From assembly GCF_902497555.1 (NCBI RefSeq), contig NZ_CABVGP010000002.1, positions 1,810,501-1,874,500 of the forward strand: a stretch of DNA of 64,000 nucleotides, read 5' to 3'. This DNA comes from Amycolatopsis camponoti (lineage in GTDB: Bacteria; Actinomycetota; Actinomycetes; Mycobacteriales; Pseudonocardiaceae). The notes beneath the pieces were generated by a model, which was given only the letters and a program-made list of their open reading frames with translations, made no database searches and had not been told where the DNA came from. Position 1 is the stretch's first letter. Every line of letters starts with the position of its first letter. Positions 45,825 to 56,831 of this stretch are shown here, one piece after another. The position numbers and the translations under genes were made by a program.

Positions 45825-46094
45825 GTGGCGCTGTCCACCGAAGACAAGAAGTCGATCCTGGCCGAGTACGGCGTGCACGACTCGGACACGGGATCCCCCG
45901 AGGCCCAGGTCGCGCTGCTGACCAAGCGGATCGTCGGCCTCACCGAGCACCTCAAGGCTCACAAGCACGACCACCACTCGCGTCGCGGGCTCCTGCTGCT
46001 GGTCGGCCGTCGCCGCCGGCTGCTGAACTACGTGATGAAGGTGGACATCGAGCGTTACCGTGCGCTGATCCAGCGCCTCGGCCTGCGCCGATAG
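45825..46094 (+). CDS. rpsO: 30S ribosomal protein S15
   Basis: 89 residues, the full family length: [67 protein letters not shown]15 binds 16S rRNA helices 20-22. GTG 45825 follows GAGGAG by 9 bp. The 143-bp leader has a candidate -10 TAACCT (45716-45721) and could host S15 autoregulation, though no clear mimic of its rRNA site was identified. A terminator follows, then pnp. Confidence 0.98.
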   Translation: MALSTEDKKSILAEYGVHDSDTGSPEAQVALLTKRIVGLTEHLKAHKHDHHSRRGLLLLVGRRRRLLNYVMKVDIERYRALIQRLGLRR

Positions 46095-46100
46095 CTTCAA

Positions 46101-46137
46101 ACCGAGGGGGAGTGGCCGATGGCTGCTCCCCCTCGGT
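46101..46137 (+). terminator. Hairpin after rpsO
   Basis: ACCGAGGGGGAG (46101-46112) and CTCCCCCTCGGT (46126-46137) form a perfect 12-bp stem with a 13-nt loop, 7 bp after the rpsO stop. No T-run. It is likely a partial terminator or a 3'-stabilising structure between rpsO and pnp; the remaining 186 bp to pnp are GC-rich leader with GAGGAG before the pnp start. Confidence 0.7.
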
Positions 46138-46323
46138 GCAGCAAGACCGAACGGCGCGAGCGCGCACGGGGAACCCGTCCGCCGGTCCTCGGTAGTGGCT
46201 TCCGGGAAGAGTCCCGGGGGCTTCGATCGAAGACCGGCATCACTCCTCGAGCGTCCTCAAGCGAAACGGGTCCCAGGGTGGGAGACTCGCGCCGACTGAA
46301 GGAACCAAAGAGGAGAAACATCT

Positions 46324-48570
46324 ATGACCGACTCCACCGGAGTCACCGTGCACGAGACCGAAGCCGTGATCGACAACGGCAAGTTCGGCACTCGCACCGT
46401 TCGTTTCGAGACGGGCCGCCTGGCCAAGCAGGCTGCCGGCGCCGTCGTCGCGTACCTCGACGAAGAGACCATGCTGCTCTCGGCGACGACCGCGTCGAAG
46501 CACCCGAAGGACCACTTCGACTTCTTCCCCCTGACGGTGGACGTCGAGGAGCGCATGTACGCGGCCGGCCGCATCCCCGGCGCGTTCTTCCGTCGCGAGG
46601 GCCGTCCCTCGACCGACGCGATCCTGACCTGCCGCCTGATCGACCGGCCGCTGCGCCCGTCGTTCACCGACGGTCTCCGCAACGAGATCCAGGTCGTCAT
46701 CACCGTCCAGAGCCTCAACCCGGACGACCCGTACGACGTGCTGGCCATCAACGCCGCGTCGGCGTCGACCCAGATCGCCGGCCTGCCGTTCTCGGGCCCG
46801 GTCGGCGGCGTGCGCGTCGCCCTGATCGAGGACCAGTGGGTCGCGTTCCCGACCTGGTCGCAGCTCGAGAAGGCGACCTTCAACATGGTCGTCGCCGGCC
46901 GCATCGTCGGTGACGACGTCGCCATCATGATGGTCGAGGCCGAGGGCACCGAGCACACGCTCGACCTGATCGCCGACGGCGGCAAGGCGCCGGACGAGGT
47001 CTCGGTCGCCGAGGGCCTCGAAGCGGCCAAGCCGTTCATCAAGGTGCTGTGCGAGGCCCAGCAGAAGCTGGCCGACGTCGCCGCCAAGCCGACCGGCGAG
47101 TTCCCGGTCTTCCTGCCCTACCAGCAGGACGCCTTCGACGCCGTCGCCGCGATCGCGACCGACGACCTGGCGAACGCGCTGCAGATCCCCGGCAAGCAGG
47201 CCCGTGACGCCGCGACCGACGAGGTCAAGGCCGCCGTCCTGGAGAAGGTCGGCGTCGGCGAGGGCGAAGCCTTCGAAGGCCGCGAGAAGGAGATCGGCGC
47301 CGCGTTCAAGGCGCTGTCCAAGAAGGTCATGCGCAAGCGCGTCCTCACGGACAAGATCCGCATGGACGGCCGTGGCCTCACCGACATCCGGTCGCTCGCG
47401 GCCGAGGTCGCCGTGATCCCGCGGGCGCACGGTTCGGCGCTGTTCGAGCGCGGCGAAACCCAGATCCTGGGCGTCACCACGCTGAACATGCTTCGCCTGG
47501 AGCAGCAGATCGACTCGCTGTCCCCGGAGACGCACAAGCGCTACATGCACCACTACAACTTCCCGCCGTTCTCCACCGGCGAGACCGGCCGCGTCGGTTC
47601 GCCGAAGCGCCGCGAAATCGGCCACGGCATGCTCGCCGAGCGCGCCCTCGTGCCGGTGCTGCCGAAGCGTGACGAGTTCCCGTACGCGATCCGCCAGGTC
47701 TCCGAGGCGCTGGGCTCCAACGGCTCGACCTCGATGGGCTCGGTCTGCGCGTCCACGATGGGCCTGTACAACGCCGGCGTGCCGCTGAAGGCGCCGGTCG
47801 CGGGCATCGCGATGGGCCTCATCTCCGACGAGGTCGACGGCGAGACCCGCTACGTCGCGCTGACCGACATCCTCGGTGCCGAAGACGCCATGGGCGACAT
47901 GGACTTCAAGGTCGCCGGCACCAAGGACATCATCACCGCCCTGCAGCTGGACACGAAGCTCGACGGCATCCCCTCCGAGGTGCTCGCCGCCGCGCTGAAG
48001 CAGGCGAAGGACGCTCGCCTCACCATCCTGGAGGTCATCGCCGAGGCGATCGACGGCCCGGACGAGATGAGCCCGTACTCGCCGCGCGTCACCAGCGTGA
48101 AGATCCCGGTGGACAAGATCGGCGAGGTCATCGGCCCGAAGGGCAAGATGATCAACTCGATCACCGAGCAGACCGGTGCCGACATCTCCATCGAGGACGA
48201 CGGCACGATCTACGTGGGCGCGGCCGACGGCCCGTCGGCGGAGGCGGCGATCGACCTGATCAACGCCATCGCCAACCCGCAGCTGCCCAAGGTCGGCGAG
48301 CGCTTCCTCGGCACCGTGGTGAAGACGGCCGCGTTCGGCGCGTTCGTCTCGCTGCTGCCGGGCAAGGACGGCCTGGTGCACATCTCCAAGCTGGGCAACG
48401 GCAAGCGGATCGCCAAGGTCGAGGACGTCGTCAACGTGGGCGACAAGCTCCGCGTCGAGATCGCCGACATCGACAACCGCGGCAAGATCAGCCTGATCGT
48501 CGTTCAGGAAGACGACGCTGCCGCGGCCCCGGCGCCCGCCGCCGACGCCGAGACGGCCGACGCCAAGTAA
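46324..48570 (+). CDS. pnp: Polynucleotide phosphorylase/guanosine pentaphosphate synthetase
   Basis: 748 residues: two RNase PH domains (1-240 and about 340-560, e.g. [22 protein letters not shown] and MAERALVP-like [15 protein letters not shown]), the alpha-helical linker, then KH ([26 protein letters not shown]) and S1 ([33 protein letters not shown]) domains and an acidic/Ala tail. It degrades RNA phosphorolytically and, in actinomycetes, can synthesise pppGpp. GAGGAG lies 7 bp before ATG 46324. A long perfect hairpin follows. Confidence 0.98.
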   Translation: MTDSTGVTVHETEAVIDNGKFGTRTVRFETGRLAKQAAGAVVAYLDEETMLLSATTASKHPKDHFDFFPLTVDVEERMYAAGRIPGAFFRREGRPSTDAILTCRLIDRPLRPSFTDGLRNEIQVVITVQSLNPDDPYDVLAINAASASTQIAGLPFSGPVGGVRVALIEDQWVAFPTWSQLEKATFNMVVAGRIVGDDVAIMMVEAEGTEHTLDLIADGGKAPDEVSVAEGLEAAKPFIKVLCEAQQKLADVAAKPTGEFPVFLPYQQDAFDAVAAIATDDLANALQIPGKQARDAATDEVKAAVLEKVGVGEGEAFEGREKEIGAAFKALSKKVMRKRVLTDKIRMDGRGLTDIRSLAAEVAVIPRAHGSALFERGETQILGVTTLNMLRLEQQIDSLSPETHKRYMHHYNFPPFSTGETGRVGSPKRREIGHGMLAERALVPVLPKRDEFPYAIRQVSEALGSNGSTSMGSVCASTMGLYNAGVPLKAPVAGIAMGLISDEVDGETRYVALTDILGAEDAMGDMDFKVAGTKDIITALQLDTKLDGIPSEVLAAALKQAKDARLTILEVIAEAIDGPDEMSPYSPRVTSVKIPVDKIGEVIGPKGKMINSITEQTGADISIEDDGTIYVGAADGPSAEAAIDLINAIANPQLPKVGERFLGTVVKTAAFGAFVSLLPGKDGLVHISKLGNGKRIAKVEDVVNVGDKLRVEIADIDNRGKISLIVVQEDDAAAAPAPAADAETADAK

Positions 48571-48609
48571 GACCAGTTCCGCTGAAGGCCTCCTGATCCG
48601 CTCGGTGCG

Positions 48610-48657
48610 GGTCGTGAGTGAGAAACAGGGTTAGAACACTGTTTCTCACTCACGACC
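48610..48657. terminator. Perfect 19-bp inverted repeat after pnp
   Basis: Arms 48610-48628 and 48639-48657 (outer GGTCGTGAGTG, inner AGAAACAG) are perfect over 19 bp around a 10-nt loop. It lies 40 bp after the pnp stop and 42 bp before the M16 protease start. The low GC of the inner stem (GAGAAACAG) is unlike its surroundings. It can act as terminator, or be a mobile palindromic repeat. Confidence 0.75.
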
Positions 48658-48699
48658 TCGGCGGCAGGGGGCCTTCGCGGCATCGTGAGTAAGGATCCC

Positions 48700-51244
<2,545 letters not shown>

Positions 51245-51329
51245 GTTTTGCGCTGCTCCTCCGGGTGTGGCATTTCGCTGACAGTTGTCGTTCATTCGGG
51301 AAATGCGCGGTGTTCGTACCATCGCCCGC

Positions 51330-52163
51330 ATGACACCGACTTCGTCTTCTCCCGGTTTGCGGGCGTTGTCCGCGTCGTTGCGCGAAGTGCGTGAGGCGCG
51401 GAAGTTCGGCTTGCGTGAGCTGGCGCGGGCGCTGGAGATCGATCCGCGGTTGTTGTCCCAGTGGGAACTCGGGATGCGCGTGCCGCCGGTGGAGGAGGTC
51501 GCGCGCATCCTCGGCTACCTGCGGACGGATCAGGTGACGGTCACGCGGATCCTCTTCCTGGCCAAGCACGCCAAGGACCCCAACTGGCTGGATGCCAATC
51601 CCGCTGATCTTCCTGCAGCACTCACGGCGGTCATGCAGTGTGAGCGCTCGGCGAGCCTGATCACCAACTGGTCGCCGCTGATCATCCCGGGATTGCTGCA
51701 GACTCCCGACTACGCCCGCGCGCTGCTGGCCGCTTCCGACATCAAGGTGGCGGATGTCGATGCGCGGCTGGTGGCCCGCTTGGAGCGGCAGCGGATTCTC
51801 ACCGGGCACGATCCCGTTCGCCTCAACGTGATCGTCTCGGAGCTGGCGATCCGCGAGGTGGTCGGCGATGCGAACATCATGTCCGACCAGATCGACCACC
51901 TGCTCGCCTTAGCTGTTACATCTAACATTTCAGTGCGCATCGTGCCTGCGGACATCGGCTATTACCCGGGCAAGATCGGCATGTTCACCTTGTACGACTT
52001 CCCTGATGCGACCCCGATCGTTCTGCTGGAGCACTATCACGCAAGCGGCTTTGTCCACGATTCGGCGGGTACCGCCCCCTATCAGAAGCTGGTTAAGCTG
52101 TTGAGCCACAAGGCTTTATCCGAGGACGCCTCGCAAGCCCTGCTTCGGGAGGCGGCGCGTTAG
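51330..52163 (+). CDS. XRE-family regulator with DUF5753 domain
   Basis: 277 residues: HTH at about 10-65 (LREVREARKFGLRELARALEIDPRLLSQWELGMRVPPVEEV) and DUF5753 at about 95-270 (ERSASLITNWSPLIIPGLLQTPDYARALL, VRIVPADIGYYPG, MFTLYDF). Such proteins pair with DUF397 proteins and regulate development or antibiotic genes in actinomycetes. ATG 51330 is 7 bp after TACCAT (51317-51322) and lacks a ribosome-binding site, so it is probably leaderless. Two rare TTA leucine codons (51909 and 52116) and AT-richer codon use suggest bldA-dependent translation and perhaps acquisition. Confidence 0.92.
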   Translation: MTPTSSSPGLRALSASLREVREARKFGLRELARALEIDPRLLSQWELGMRVPPVEEVARILGYLRTDQVTVTRILFLAKHAKDPNWLDANPADLPAALTAVMQCERSASLITNWSPLIIPGLLQTPDYARALLAASDIKVADVDARLVARLERQRILTGHDPVRLNVIVSELAIREVVGDANIMSDQIDHLLALAVTSNISVRIVPADIGYYPGKIGMFTLYDFPDATPIVLLEHYHASGFVHDSAGTAPYQKLVKLLSHKALSEDASQALLREAAR

Positions 52164-52171
52164 GGGGCATC

Positions 52172-52363
52172 GTGTCCACGTGGCGAAAGTCGAGCTACAG
52201 CGCGAACGAGGCTGAGTGTGTCGAGGTGTTGCTCGCCGGAACCGTCGGCGTGCGGGACACGAAAGCCCGTCACCTCGGCGAACTCACCGTCTCCCGCGCC
52301 GCCTGGACCGCGCTGGTCTCCGAAATTTCAGTGGTGCAGCCAGCCCGCGAACACCGCGGGTGA
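52172..52363 (+). CDS. DUF397 protein
   Basis: 63 residues: WRKSSYSANEAECVEVLLAG, GVRDTKAR and LTVSRAAWTALV are diagnostic for DUF397. These small proteins are encoded next to XRE-DUF5753 regulators and are thought to act as their partner, in a manner likened to toxin-antitoxin or sigma/anti-sigma pairs (e.g. WhiJ-type). GTG 52172 lies 8 bp after the regulator gene's stop. Its last 36 bp overlap antisense with the end of the next gene. Confidence 0.93.
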   Translation: MSTWRKSSYSANEAECVEVLLAGTVGVRDTKARHLGELTVSRAAWTALVSEISVVQPAREHRG

Positions 52364-52846
52364 AGCGGCTATCAAACTGAAGCGGATCCACCTTCCGGCG
52401 AAGCCCGTGGTCAAGAACGTCACGAGCCGCATGCGGACCACGCCGGCCAGCACGCTCGTCGCCATGAACGGCGGCAGGCCCACCAGGGAGCTGACTCCGT
52501 AGGTTCCCGCCATCCAGTGCGGGTGCCGGTGGCAGCGCTCGCGCAGCCGGTCGACCCAGCCGCGGATCCGCTTGGTCCGCAGTTCCCAGCGCACGCGCCG
52601 CGCGGTCATCGGCCGCTCGCGGTGGAGGCGGTCGTGCAGCCACTTCGGCAGCTTGATCGTGCCGCGCGCGGCCAAGAAGTACAGCGACTTGCCGGCGATC
52701 TGCCCCACGGCGACGGCCGCGCCCAGCCACAGCCAGTGCAGCCCGGGCTGGCTCGCGCACAGCCCGATCAGGAACACCTCGGCGTTGATCAGCGGCACGA
52801 TGGCCGAACCGAACGCGACCCCCAGTGTCAGCAGGATCCAGCTCAT
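52328..52846 (-). CDS. Small membrane protein with possible DedA/YqaA-like topology
   Basis: 172 residues. Hydrophobic segments at about 3-27 (WILLTLGVAFGSAIVPLINAE), 36-60 and a third region near 110-160 flank a very basic middle loop (WLHDRLHRERPMTARRVRWELRTKRIRGW). The pattern PLINAEVFLIGL and VGQIAGKSLYFLAARG suggests a YqaA/SNARE-associated-like membrane protein, but this is tentative. ATG 52846 has GGGAGGTG 5 bp upstream. Its 3' end overlaps the DUF397 gene by 36 bp. Confidence 0.75.
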   Translation of the reverse strand: MSWILLTLGVAFGSAIVPLINAEVFLIGLCASQPGLHWLWLGAAVAVGQIAGKSLYFLAARGTIKLPKWLHDRLHRERPMTARRVRWELRTKRIRGWVDRLRERCHRHPHWMAGTYGVSSLVGLPPFMATSVLAGVVRMRLVTFLTTGFAGRWIRFSLIAASPAVFAGWLHH

Positions 52847-52915
52847 CGTGTCACCTCCCACACTCGTTCGTGTTCTTCCAAGTTATCAGTTCGAAACCTG
52901 GAGTCACTGGGGTTA

Positions 52916-52938
52916 ACCCCCCTATGCGGTAGGGGGGT
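52916..52938. repeat. GC-run hairpin in the divergent spacer before the GtrA-like gene
   Basis: ACCCCCCTA (52916-52924) and TAGGGGGGT (52930-52938) form a perfect 9-bp stem with a 5-nt loop. It lies in the 152-bp spacer between two divergent membrane-protein genes, 60 bp before the GtrA-like start; possible operator or leader structure. Confidence 0.4.
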
Positions 52939-52998
52939 GGTACCAGAAGATCACCTGCCGGACGGCTTCCGGCCACCTTCCCTTGCCAGGCTGACGGG

Positions 52999-53670
52999 GT
53001 GCCCGCCGACCTTTCCCGAACGCCCGCCGACCGATTCGGCGCCCTCTGCCGGGCGATCGTGCGCGTGCTGCCATGGGGCCTGTCGCGGATCGTGGCCCCG
53101 ACGTTTCTCGGCTTCTGCCTCATCAACGGGTTCACGTTCGGCGTCGACCTGGGGCTGCTGACCGTCTTCCACGGGGTGGCCGGCTGGCCCGTGTGGCTCG
53201 CGATCACGGCGTCCTACGTCTGCGCGTTCGGGCTGAGTTTCGCGCTGAACCGGACGTTCAACTTCCATTCCCACGCCGCGATGGGAAAGCAGCTGGTGCT
53301 TTACATCCTCGCGATTGCTGTCAATTACGCGGCGTTTTTGCTGGGTGTGGGCGCGGGCCTGACGGCGCTGGGCGTCGAATACCACCTGTCACGGGTGCTC
53401 GCGGGTGCGTGCGAGGGCGTGTTCATGTACGCCGTGATGCGGTGGGTGATCTTCCGGGACGCCGGCTCAGGCGAGCGCGAGGTCGAGCGTGCCGGTGAGG
53501 CGGACCTCGCGGACCATGCGGTCGCCGGTGTCGAGGGTGCGGACCGTGCCGTCGGGGTTCCAGCCGGCCCGGCGGTAGAAGCCGAGGGAGGCGTGGTCGC
53601 CCTGGGCGACCCAGGCGATGCCGCGGCCGGCGCCGTCGGCCCGCAGGCCCGCGGCGGCCGTCGCGAGTAG
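52999..53670 (+). CDS. GtrA-family membrane protein with antisense-overlapping tail
   Basis: 223 residues. Residues about 30-153 form a GtrA domain with four transmembrane helices: FLGFCLINGFTFGVDLGLLTVF, SYVCAFGLSFALNRTFNFHSH, QLVLYILAIAVNYAAFLLGVGA, YAVMRWVIFRD. GtrA-like proteins help move polyprenyl-linked sugars across the membrane. After VIFRDAG (about 53465) the frame continues for about 68 residues that are the antisense of the GNAT gene (53467-53670). Homologues end at the VFR motif, so this tail is probably a neutral extension. GTG 52999. Confidence 0.85.
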   Translation: MPADLSRTPADRFGALCRAIVRVLPWGLSRIVAPTFLGFCLINGFTFGVDLGLLTVFHGVAGWPVWLAITASYVCAFGLSFALNRTFNFHSHAAMGKQLVLYILAIAVNYAAFLLGVGAGLTALGVEYHLSRVLAGACEGVFMYAVMRWVIFRDAGSGEREVERAGEADLADHAVAGVEGADRAVGVPAGPAVEAEGGVVALGDPGDAAAGAVGPQARGGRRE

Positions 53671-54024
53671 GCGTCCGGCGTGCCCGCGGCGTCCCCACCG
53701 CGGCTCGACGAGCAGGGTGGCGACGAAGCCGGTGGTGCCGGCGTCCTCGGGCAGGCTGCCGTCGGCGGCGGCGATCTCGTCTTCGGGGGCCCGGCCCGCG
53801 ACGACGAACCCGACGGTGAACTCGCCCTCGGTGGCCACGTAGACCTGGCTGGCCGGGTGGTCGATGGTCTCGGTCCAGGTGCCGACGAGGTCGGCGGCGT
53901 CCAGCTCGGCCAGCGCGTTCTTGCCCAGGAGGTCCTCGTAGGCGGCGTGCCAGGTGTCGCGCTGGATGCGGGCGATCTCCGCGGCGTCGGACAGGTCGGC
54001 GGGACGGACGGCGGCGTCGCTCAT
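53467..54024 (-). CDS. GNAT-family N-acetyltransferase
   Basis: 185 residues: AAVRPADLSDAAEIARIQRDTWHAAYEDLL, GFVATLLVEPRWGRRGHAGRLLATAAAGLRADG (motif A, RRGHAG), then FYRRAGWNPDG. It belongs to the IQxxTWxxAY group of putative acetyltransferases. The ATG at 54024 is 6 bp after TAATTT (54036-54031) and lacks a ribosome-binding site: probable leaderless gene. Its last 204 bp are overlapped by the GtrA reading frame on the other strand. Confidence 0.93.
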   Translation of the reverse strand: MSDAAVRPADLSDAAEIARIQRDTWHAAYEDLLGKNALAELDAADLVGTWTETIDHPASQVYVATEGEFTVGFVVAGRAPEDEIAAADGSLPEDAGTTGFVATLLVEPRWGRRGHAGRLLATAAAGLRADGAGRGIAWVAQGDHASLGFYRRAGWNPDGTVRTLDTGDRMVREVRLTGTLDLALA

Positions 54025-54137
54025 ACCCGGAAATTAGTACAGCGGAGCGCAGCTCCTCCGTTGAGGGCGGTGGTGGGGGCATGGATGGACTATCGGTGCG
54101 CGTTTTTGTCGGTGGTGGGTGGCACCATGACGGGACC

Positions 54138-55352
54138 ATGCAAACGATCAGCGTCACGACGGCCCGGAAGACCTTCCTGGCCGCACAGGGCTTCGCCGAC
54201 CCACGTCCGTCCGGTCCGGCTTCGCGGCGGCACCTGAAACGCGTGCTTTCGCGCGTCCAGCTGCTGCAGCTGGATTCGGTGAACGTCGCGGTCCGGGCGC
54301 ACTACATGCCGGTGTTCTCGCGGCTGGGCGCGTACGAGCCCGTGCTGCTGGACGACGCGGCGTGGTCGCACTCGGCGCGTCAGCCGCGGCTGCTGGTCGA
54401 GACGTGGGCGCACGAGGCGAGCTTGCTGCCGGTCGAGGACTGGCCGCTGATCCGTTCGGGCGCGAAGCGTGACGGCTGGTGGAAGCACTACGGGCCGCTG
54501 ATCGAGAAGTCGCCGGGCCTGGTCGAAGAGATCCTGTCGGTGGTGAAGGAGCTGGGCCCGATCGGCGCGGGCGGCATCGAGCGCGAGGTGGCGGCGGACG
54601 CGCAGCGTCGCGGCCCGGGCTCGTGGTGGGAGCGGTCGGAGGTCAAGCGCGTCTGCGAGTACCTGTTCGGCATCGGCCAGCTGACCACGGGCACGCGCCG
54701 CTCGTTCGAGCGGCTCTACGACCTCACCGAGCGGGTGGTCCCGCCGGAGATCCTGTCGCGCACGGTGTCGGCGGAGGAAGGCGCGCGGGGCTTGATCGAG
54801 CGGTCGGCGCGAGCGCTGGGCGTGGCGACGGAAACGGACCTGCGCGACTACTACCGCCTGGGCCCGGCCACGGCCCGTCAGGCGGTGTCGGAGCTGGTGG
54901 AGTCGGGAGTCCTGGAGCCGGTGGCGGTCCACGGCTGGAAGGCAACGGCGTACCGCCACATCGAGGCGCGCACCCCCCGCGCGGTGACCGGCCGGGCGCT
55001 GCTGTGCCCGTTCGACCCGCTGATCTGGGAGCGCGCCCGCACGGAGCGGCTGTTCGGGTTCAGGTACCGCATCGAGATCTACGTCCCGGAGCCGAAGAGG
55101 GTGTACGGGTACTACGTGTTCCCGTTCCTCCTGGACGGCTCGCTGGTGGCCCGGGTGGACCTGAAGTCCGACCGCGCGGCGGGGGTGCTGAGGGTCCAGG
55201 GAGCGTTCGCCGAGGAGGGCGCGGACGTGGCCAGGGTGCTCCCGGAGCTGGCGGCGGAGCTGCGGCACATGGCTTCGTGGCTGGGCTTGTCCGGCGTGGC
55301 CGTGGGTTCGCGAGGTGATTTGGCTCCGGCGTTGAAGAAGCTGGCTCAGTAG
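54138..55352 (+). CDS. YcaQ-like DNA glycosylase (HTH_42 winged-helix protein)
   Basis: 404 residues of the YcaQ/AlkZ family (HTH_42). It has three winged helix-type segments and ends with a beta-barrel-like domain. RVQLLQLDSVNVAVRAHYMPVFSRLGAY contains the QxD catalytic motif (QLD) used by AlkZ and YcaQ to unhook DNA crosslinks; later DPLIWERARTERLFGFRYRIEIYVPEPKRVYGYYVFPFL is a family hallmark. ATG 54138 is chosen; the family begins near it. It overlaps the convergent ADP-ribosylglycohydrolase by 7 bp at the 3' end. Confidence 0.9.
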   Translation: MQTISVTTARKTFLAAQGFADPRPSGPASRRHLKRVLSRVQLLQLDSVNVAVRAHYMPVFSRLGAYEPVLLDDAAWSHSARQPRLLVETWAHEASLLPVEDWPLIRSGAKRDGWWKHYGPLIEKSPGLVEEILSVVKELGPIGAGGIEREVAADAQRRGPGSWWERSEVKRVCEYLFGIGQLTTGTRRSFERLYDLTERVVPPEILSRTVSAEEGARGLIERSARALGVATETDLRDYYRLGPATARQAVSELVESGVLEPVAVHGWKATAYRHIEARTPRAVTGRALLCPFDPLIWERARTERLFGFRYRIEIYVPEPKRVYGYYVFPFLLDGSLVARVDLKSDRAAGVLRVQGAFAEEGADVARVLPELAAELRHMASWLGLSGVAVGSRGDLAPALKKLAQ

Positions 55353-56419
55353 CTTGCGGTCTGGGCCGTTTCGGTGGCGAAGTCGTCGGCGAGCCGGGTG
55401 ATCGTGGTGCGGCCTTCGAGGCGGGTGAGCCAGTCGTAGGGCAGGACTTCCTCGCCTGACGCCGCGCCGAGGAGGTTGCCGCAGATCGAGCCCGTCGAAT
55501 CGCTGTCACCGGAGTGCGTCACGGCCAGGCGAAGCTTTTCCTTGACCAGCGCGGACTTCAGGTGCGGGACGGGCGCCAGCGCGACGTAGACCGCGATCGC
55601 CAGCGCCTCTTCGGCCACCCAGCCACTCCCGAGCGACTCCACCTTGTCCGGCCCGGGATCGCCGGCTTCGACGAGGTCGAGCGCCCGGCACAGGGCGGCG
55701 GTCGTCTCGTCGTGGCCGGGATACCGGGCCAGCAACCGCATCGACCGCAGCACGGCGCCTTCCACGGACTCGCCTTCGAAGAGACAGGCGATCATCGCGG
55801 CGAAGGCGCCCGCGGCGTAGTAGGCGGTCGGGTGCCCGTGGGTGATCTGCGCACAGTTGGCCGCCAGCACGAAGGCGCCGTCCGGCCGCCCGGCGAACCC
55901 GAACGGCGCCGAGCGCATGACGGTCCCGCAGCCCTTGGAGTCCGGGTTGACCGGCCCGGGCCGGCCAGTCAGCTCGGCGTAGGGCTGTGGCGTGAAGGAG
56001 GCCCGCAGCCCCGAAAGACAAGCGCGCCCCGGCCCTCGCCGCGCGTAGAGCCACGGCTCCAGCCGCAGCTGCCCGGTCCGGTGCCCGTCGTCGGCGGGCG
56101 GGGGAGCCGGGTGCTCCTGGGTGTCGAGCCAGCGCAGGTAGCCCTCACGGACCAGCGCCCCCAGCGCGCCGCTGATGCCCTTCGCCCGGGCACGGACCCA
56201 GCCGCGCTGAAACCCTTCGAGGCCGAACAGCGTGAGCTGGGTGTCATCGGTGATCTCGGCGACGCCGTAGGCGTTCGGCACCAGCTCCACCGGCTGCCGG
56301 ATGTTCGCCAATGGCTCGAGTTCGACCGGCTTGCCGAGGGCATCGCCGAGAGCGCCGCCGAGCAGGCAGCCCCGCAGCCGGGTCCGGTACACGGCGTCGG
56401 CGGTCCCCGCGAAGGTCAT
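55346..56419 (-). CDS. ADP-ribosylglycohydrolase family protein
   Basis: 357 residues, all-helical family (DraG/ARH). Metal-binding motifs are present: RGCLLGGALGDALGKPVE, EITDDTQLTLFGLEGF (TDDT) and THSGDSDSTGSICGNLLGA (GDSDS). GTVMRSAPFGF is also typical. It should remove ADP-ribose from protein or nucleic acid. No ADP-ribosyltransferase gene is next to it. It may fit with the adjacent DNA-repair glycosylase on the opposite strand; that link is inference. Start ATG 56419. Confidence 0.94.
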   Translation of the reverse strand: MTFAGTADAVYRTRLRGCLLGGALGDALGKPVELEPLANIRQPVELVPNAYGVAEITDDTQLTLFGLEGFQRGWVRARAKGISGALGALVREGYLRWLDTQEHPAPPPADDGHRTGQLRLEPWLYARRGPGRACLSGLRASFTPQPYAELTGRPGPVNPDSKGCGTVMRSAPFGFAGRPDGAFVLAANCAQITHGHPTAYYAAGAFAAMIACLFEGESVEGAVLRSMRLLARYPGHDETTAALCRALDLVEAGDPGPDKVESLGSGWVAEEALAIAVYVALAPVPHLKSALVKEKLRLAVTHSGDSDSTGSICGNLLGAASGEEVLPYDWLTRLEGRTTITRLADDFATETAQTASY

Positions 56420-56483
56420 GCGGCCATCCTGACAGCAGGAACGCGGTCGGCCCCGCGCCGCAGGGGCAAGGCGGTGGTCGGCC

Positions 56484-56715
56484 GGTCAGGGCGGCTGTTG
56501 TGGGTGCCGGAGGTCGGCTGTGCTGAGCCGGTCGCTCTTGCGTCGCGAGGGTGGGGTGTTCCCGACCGGTCGGGGCGGCTGTTGTCGGCGCCGGAGGTCT
56601 GTTGTGCTGAGCCGGTCGCTCTTGCGCCGCGAGGGTGGGGTGTTCCCGAGTACCGGTTGTGGGAGGTCGGGGCGGCTGTTGTCGTCGTCGCAGGTCGGCT
56701 GTGCCGAGCCGGTCG
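56484..56715. repeat. Intergenic tandem repeat of 84-97 bp (array C)
   Basis: A block beginning GGTC(A/G)GGGCGGCTGTTGT starts at 56484, 56568 and 56665. The first two units are almost identical over 80 bp (GAGCCGGTCGCTCTTGC and GAGGGTGGGGTGTTCCC in both). The second is 13 bp longer (an insertion with ACCGGTTGTGGGA) and the third is truncated after GAGCCGGTCGCC. The block fills much of the 412-bp gap between the ADP-ribosylglycohydrolase start and the DUF4097 terminator, so it overlies that gene's promoter region. The rest of the gap holds no gene. Confidence 0.88.
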
Positions 56716-56780
56716 CCGCCCCGGCGCGGCGAGTGCACGCCACCCCCTTGCCCGGGCGGCCGCGGGAGTCGCCCTGGCAC

Positions 56781-56822
56781 AAAAAACGGGTCGTTCCCGG
56801 CCCCCACCGGGAACGACCCGTT
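56781..56822 (-). terminator. Intrinsic terminator of the DUF4097/RHH operon
   Basis: Arms 56785-56800 and 56807-56822 form a perfect 16-bp stem (AACGGGTCGTTCCCGG) with a CCCCCA loop. On the minus strand it is followed by Ts (complement of A at 56781-56786). It begins 9 bp after the DUF4097 stop. Confidence 0.92.
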
Positions 56823-56831
56823 CCCCCTTAC

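Noticed and set aside
53467..53670. A genuine extra C-terminal domain on the GtrA-like protein
   Set aside because: The sequence is exactly the complement of the GNAT coding region, has no hydrophobic or structured pattern, and lies beyond the normal family end. Kept only as an overlap finding.
51330..54024. Prophage or integrative element around the XRE/DUF397 pair
   Set aside because: No integrase, attachment repeats, tRNA or phage structural genes are present; DUF5753/DUF397 pairs are common chromosomal genes in actinomycetes.
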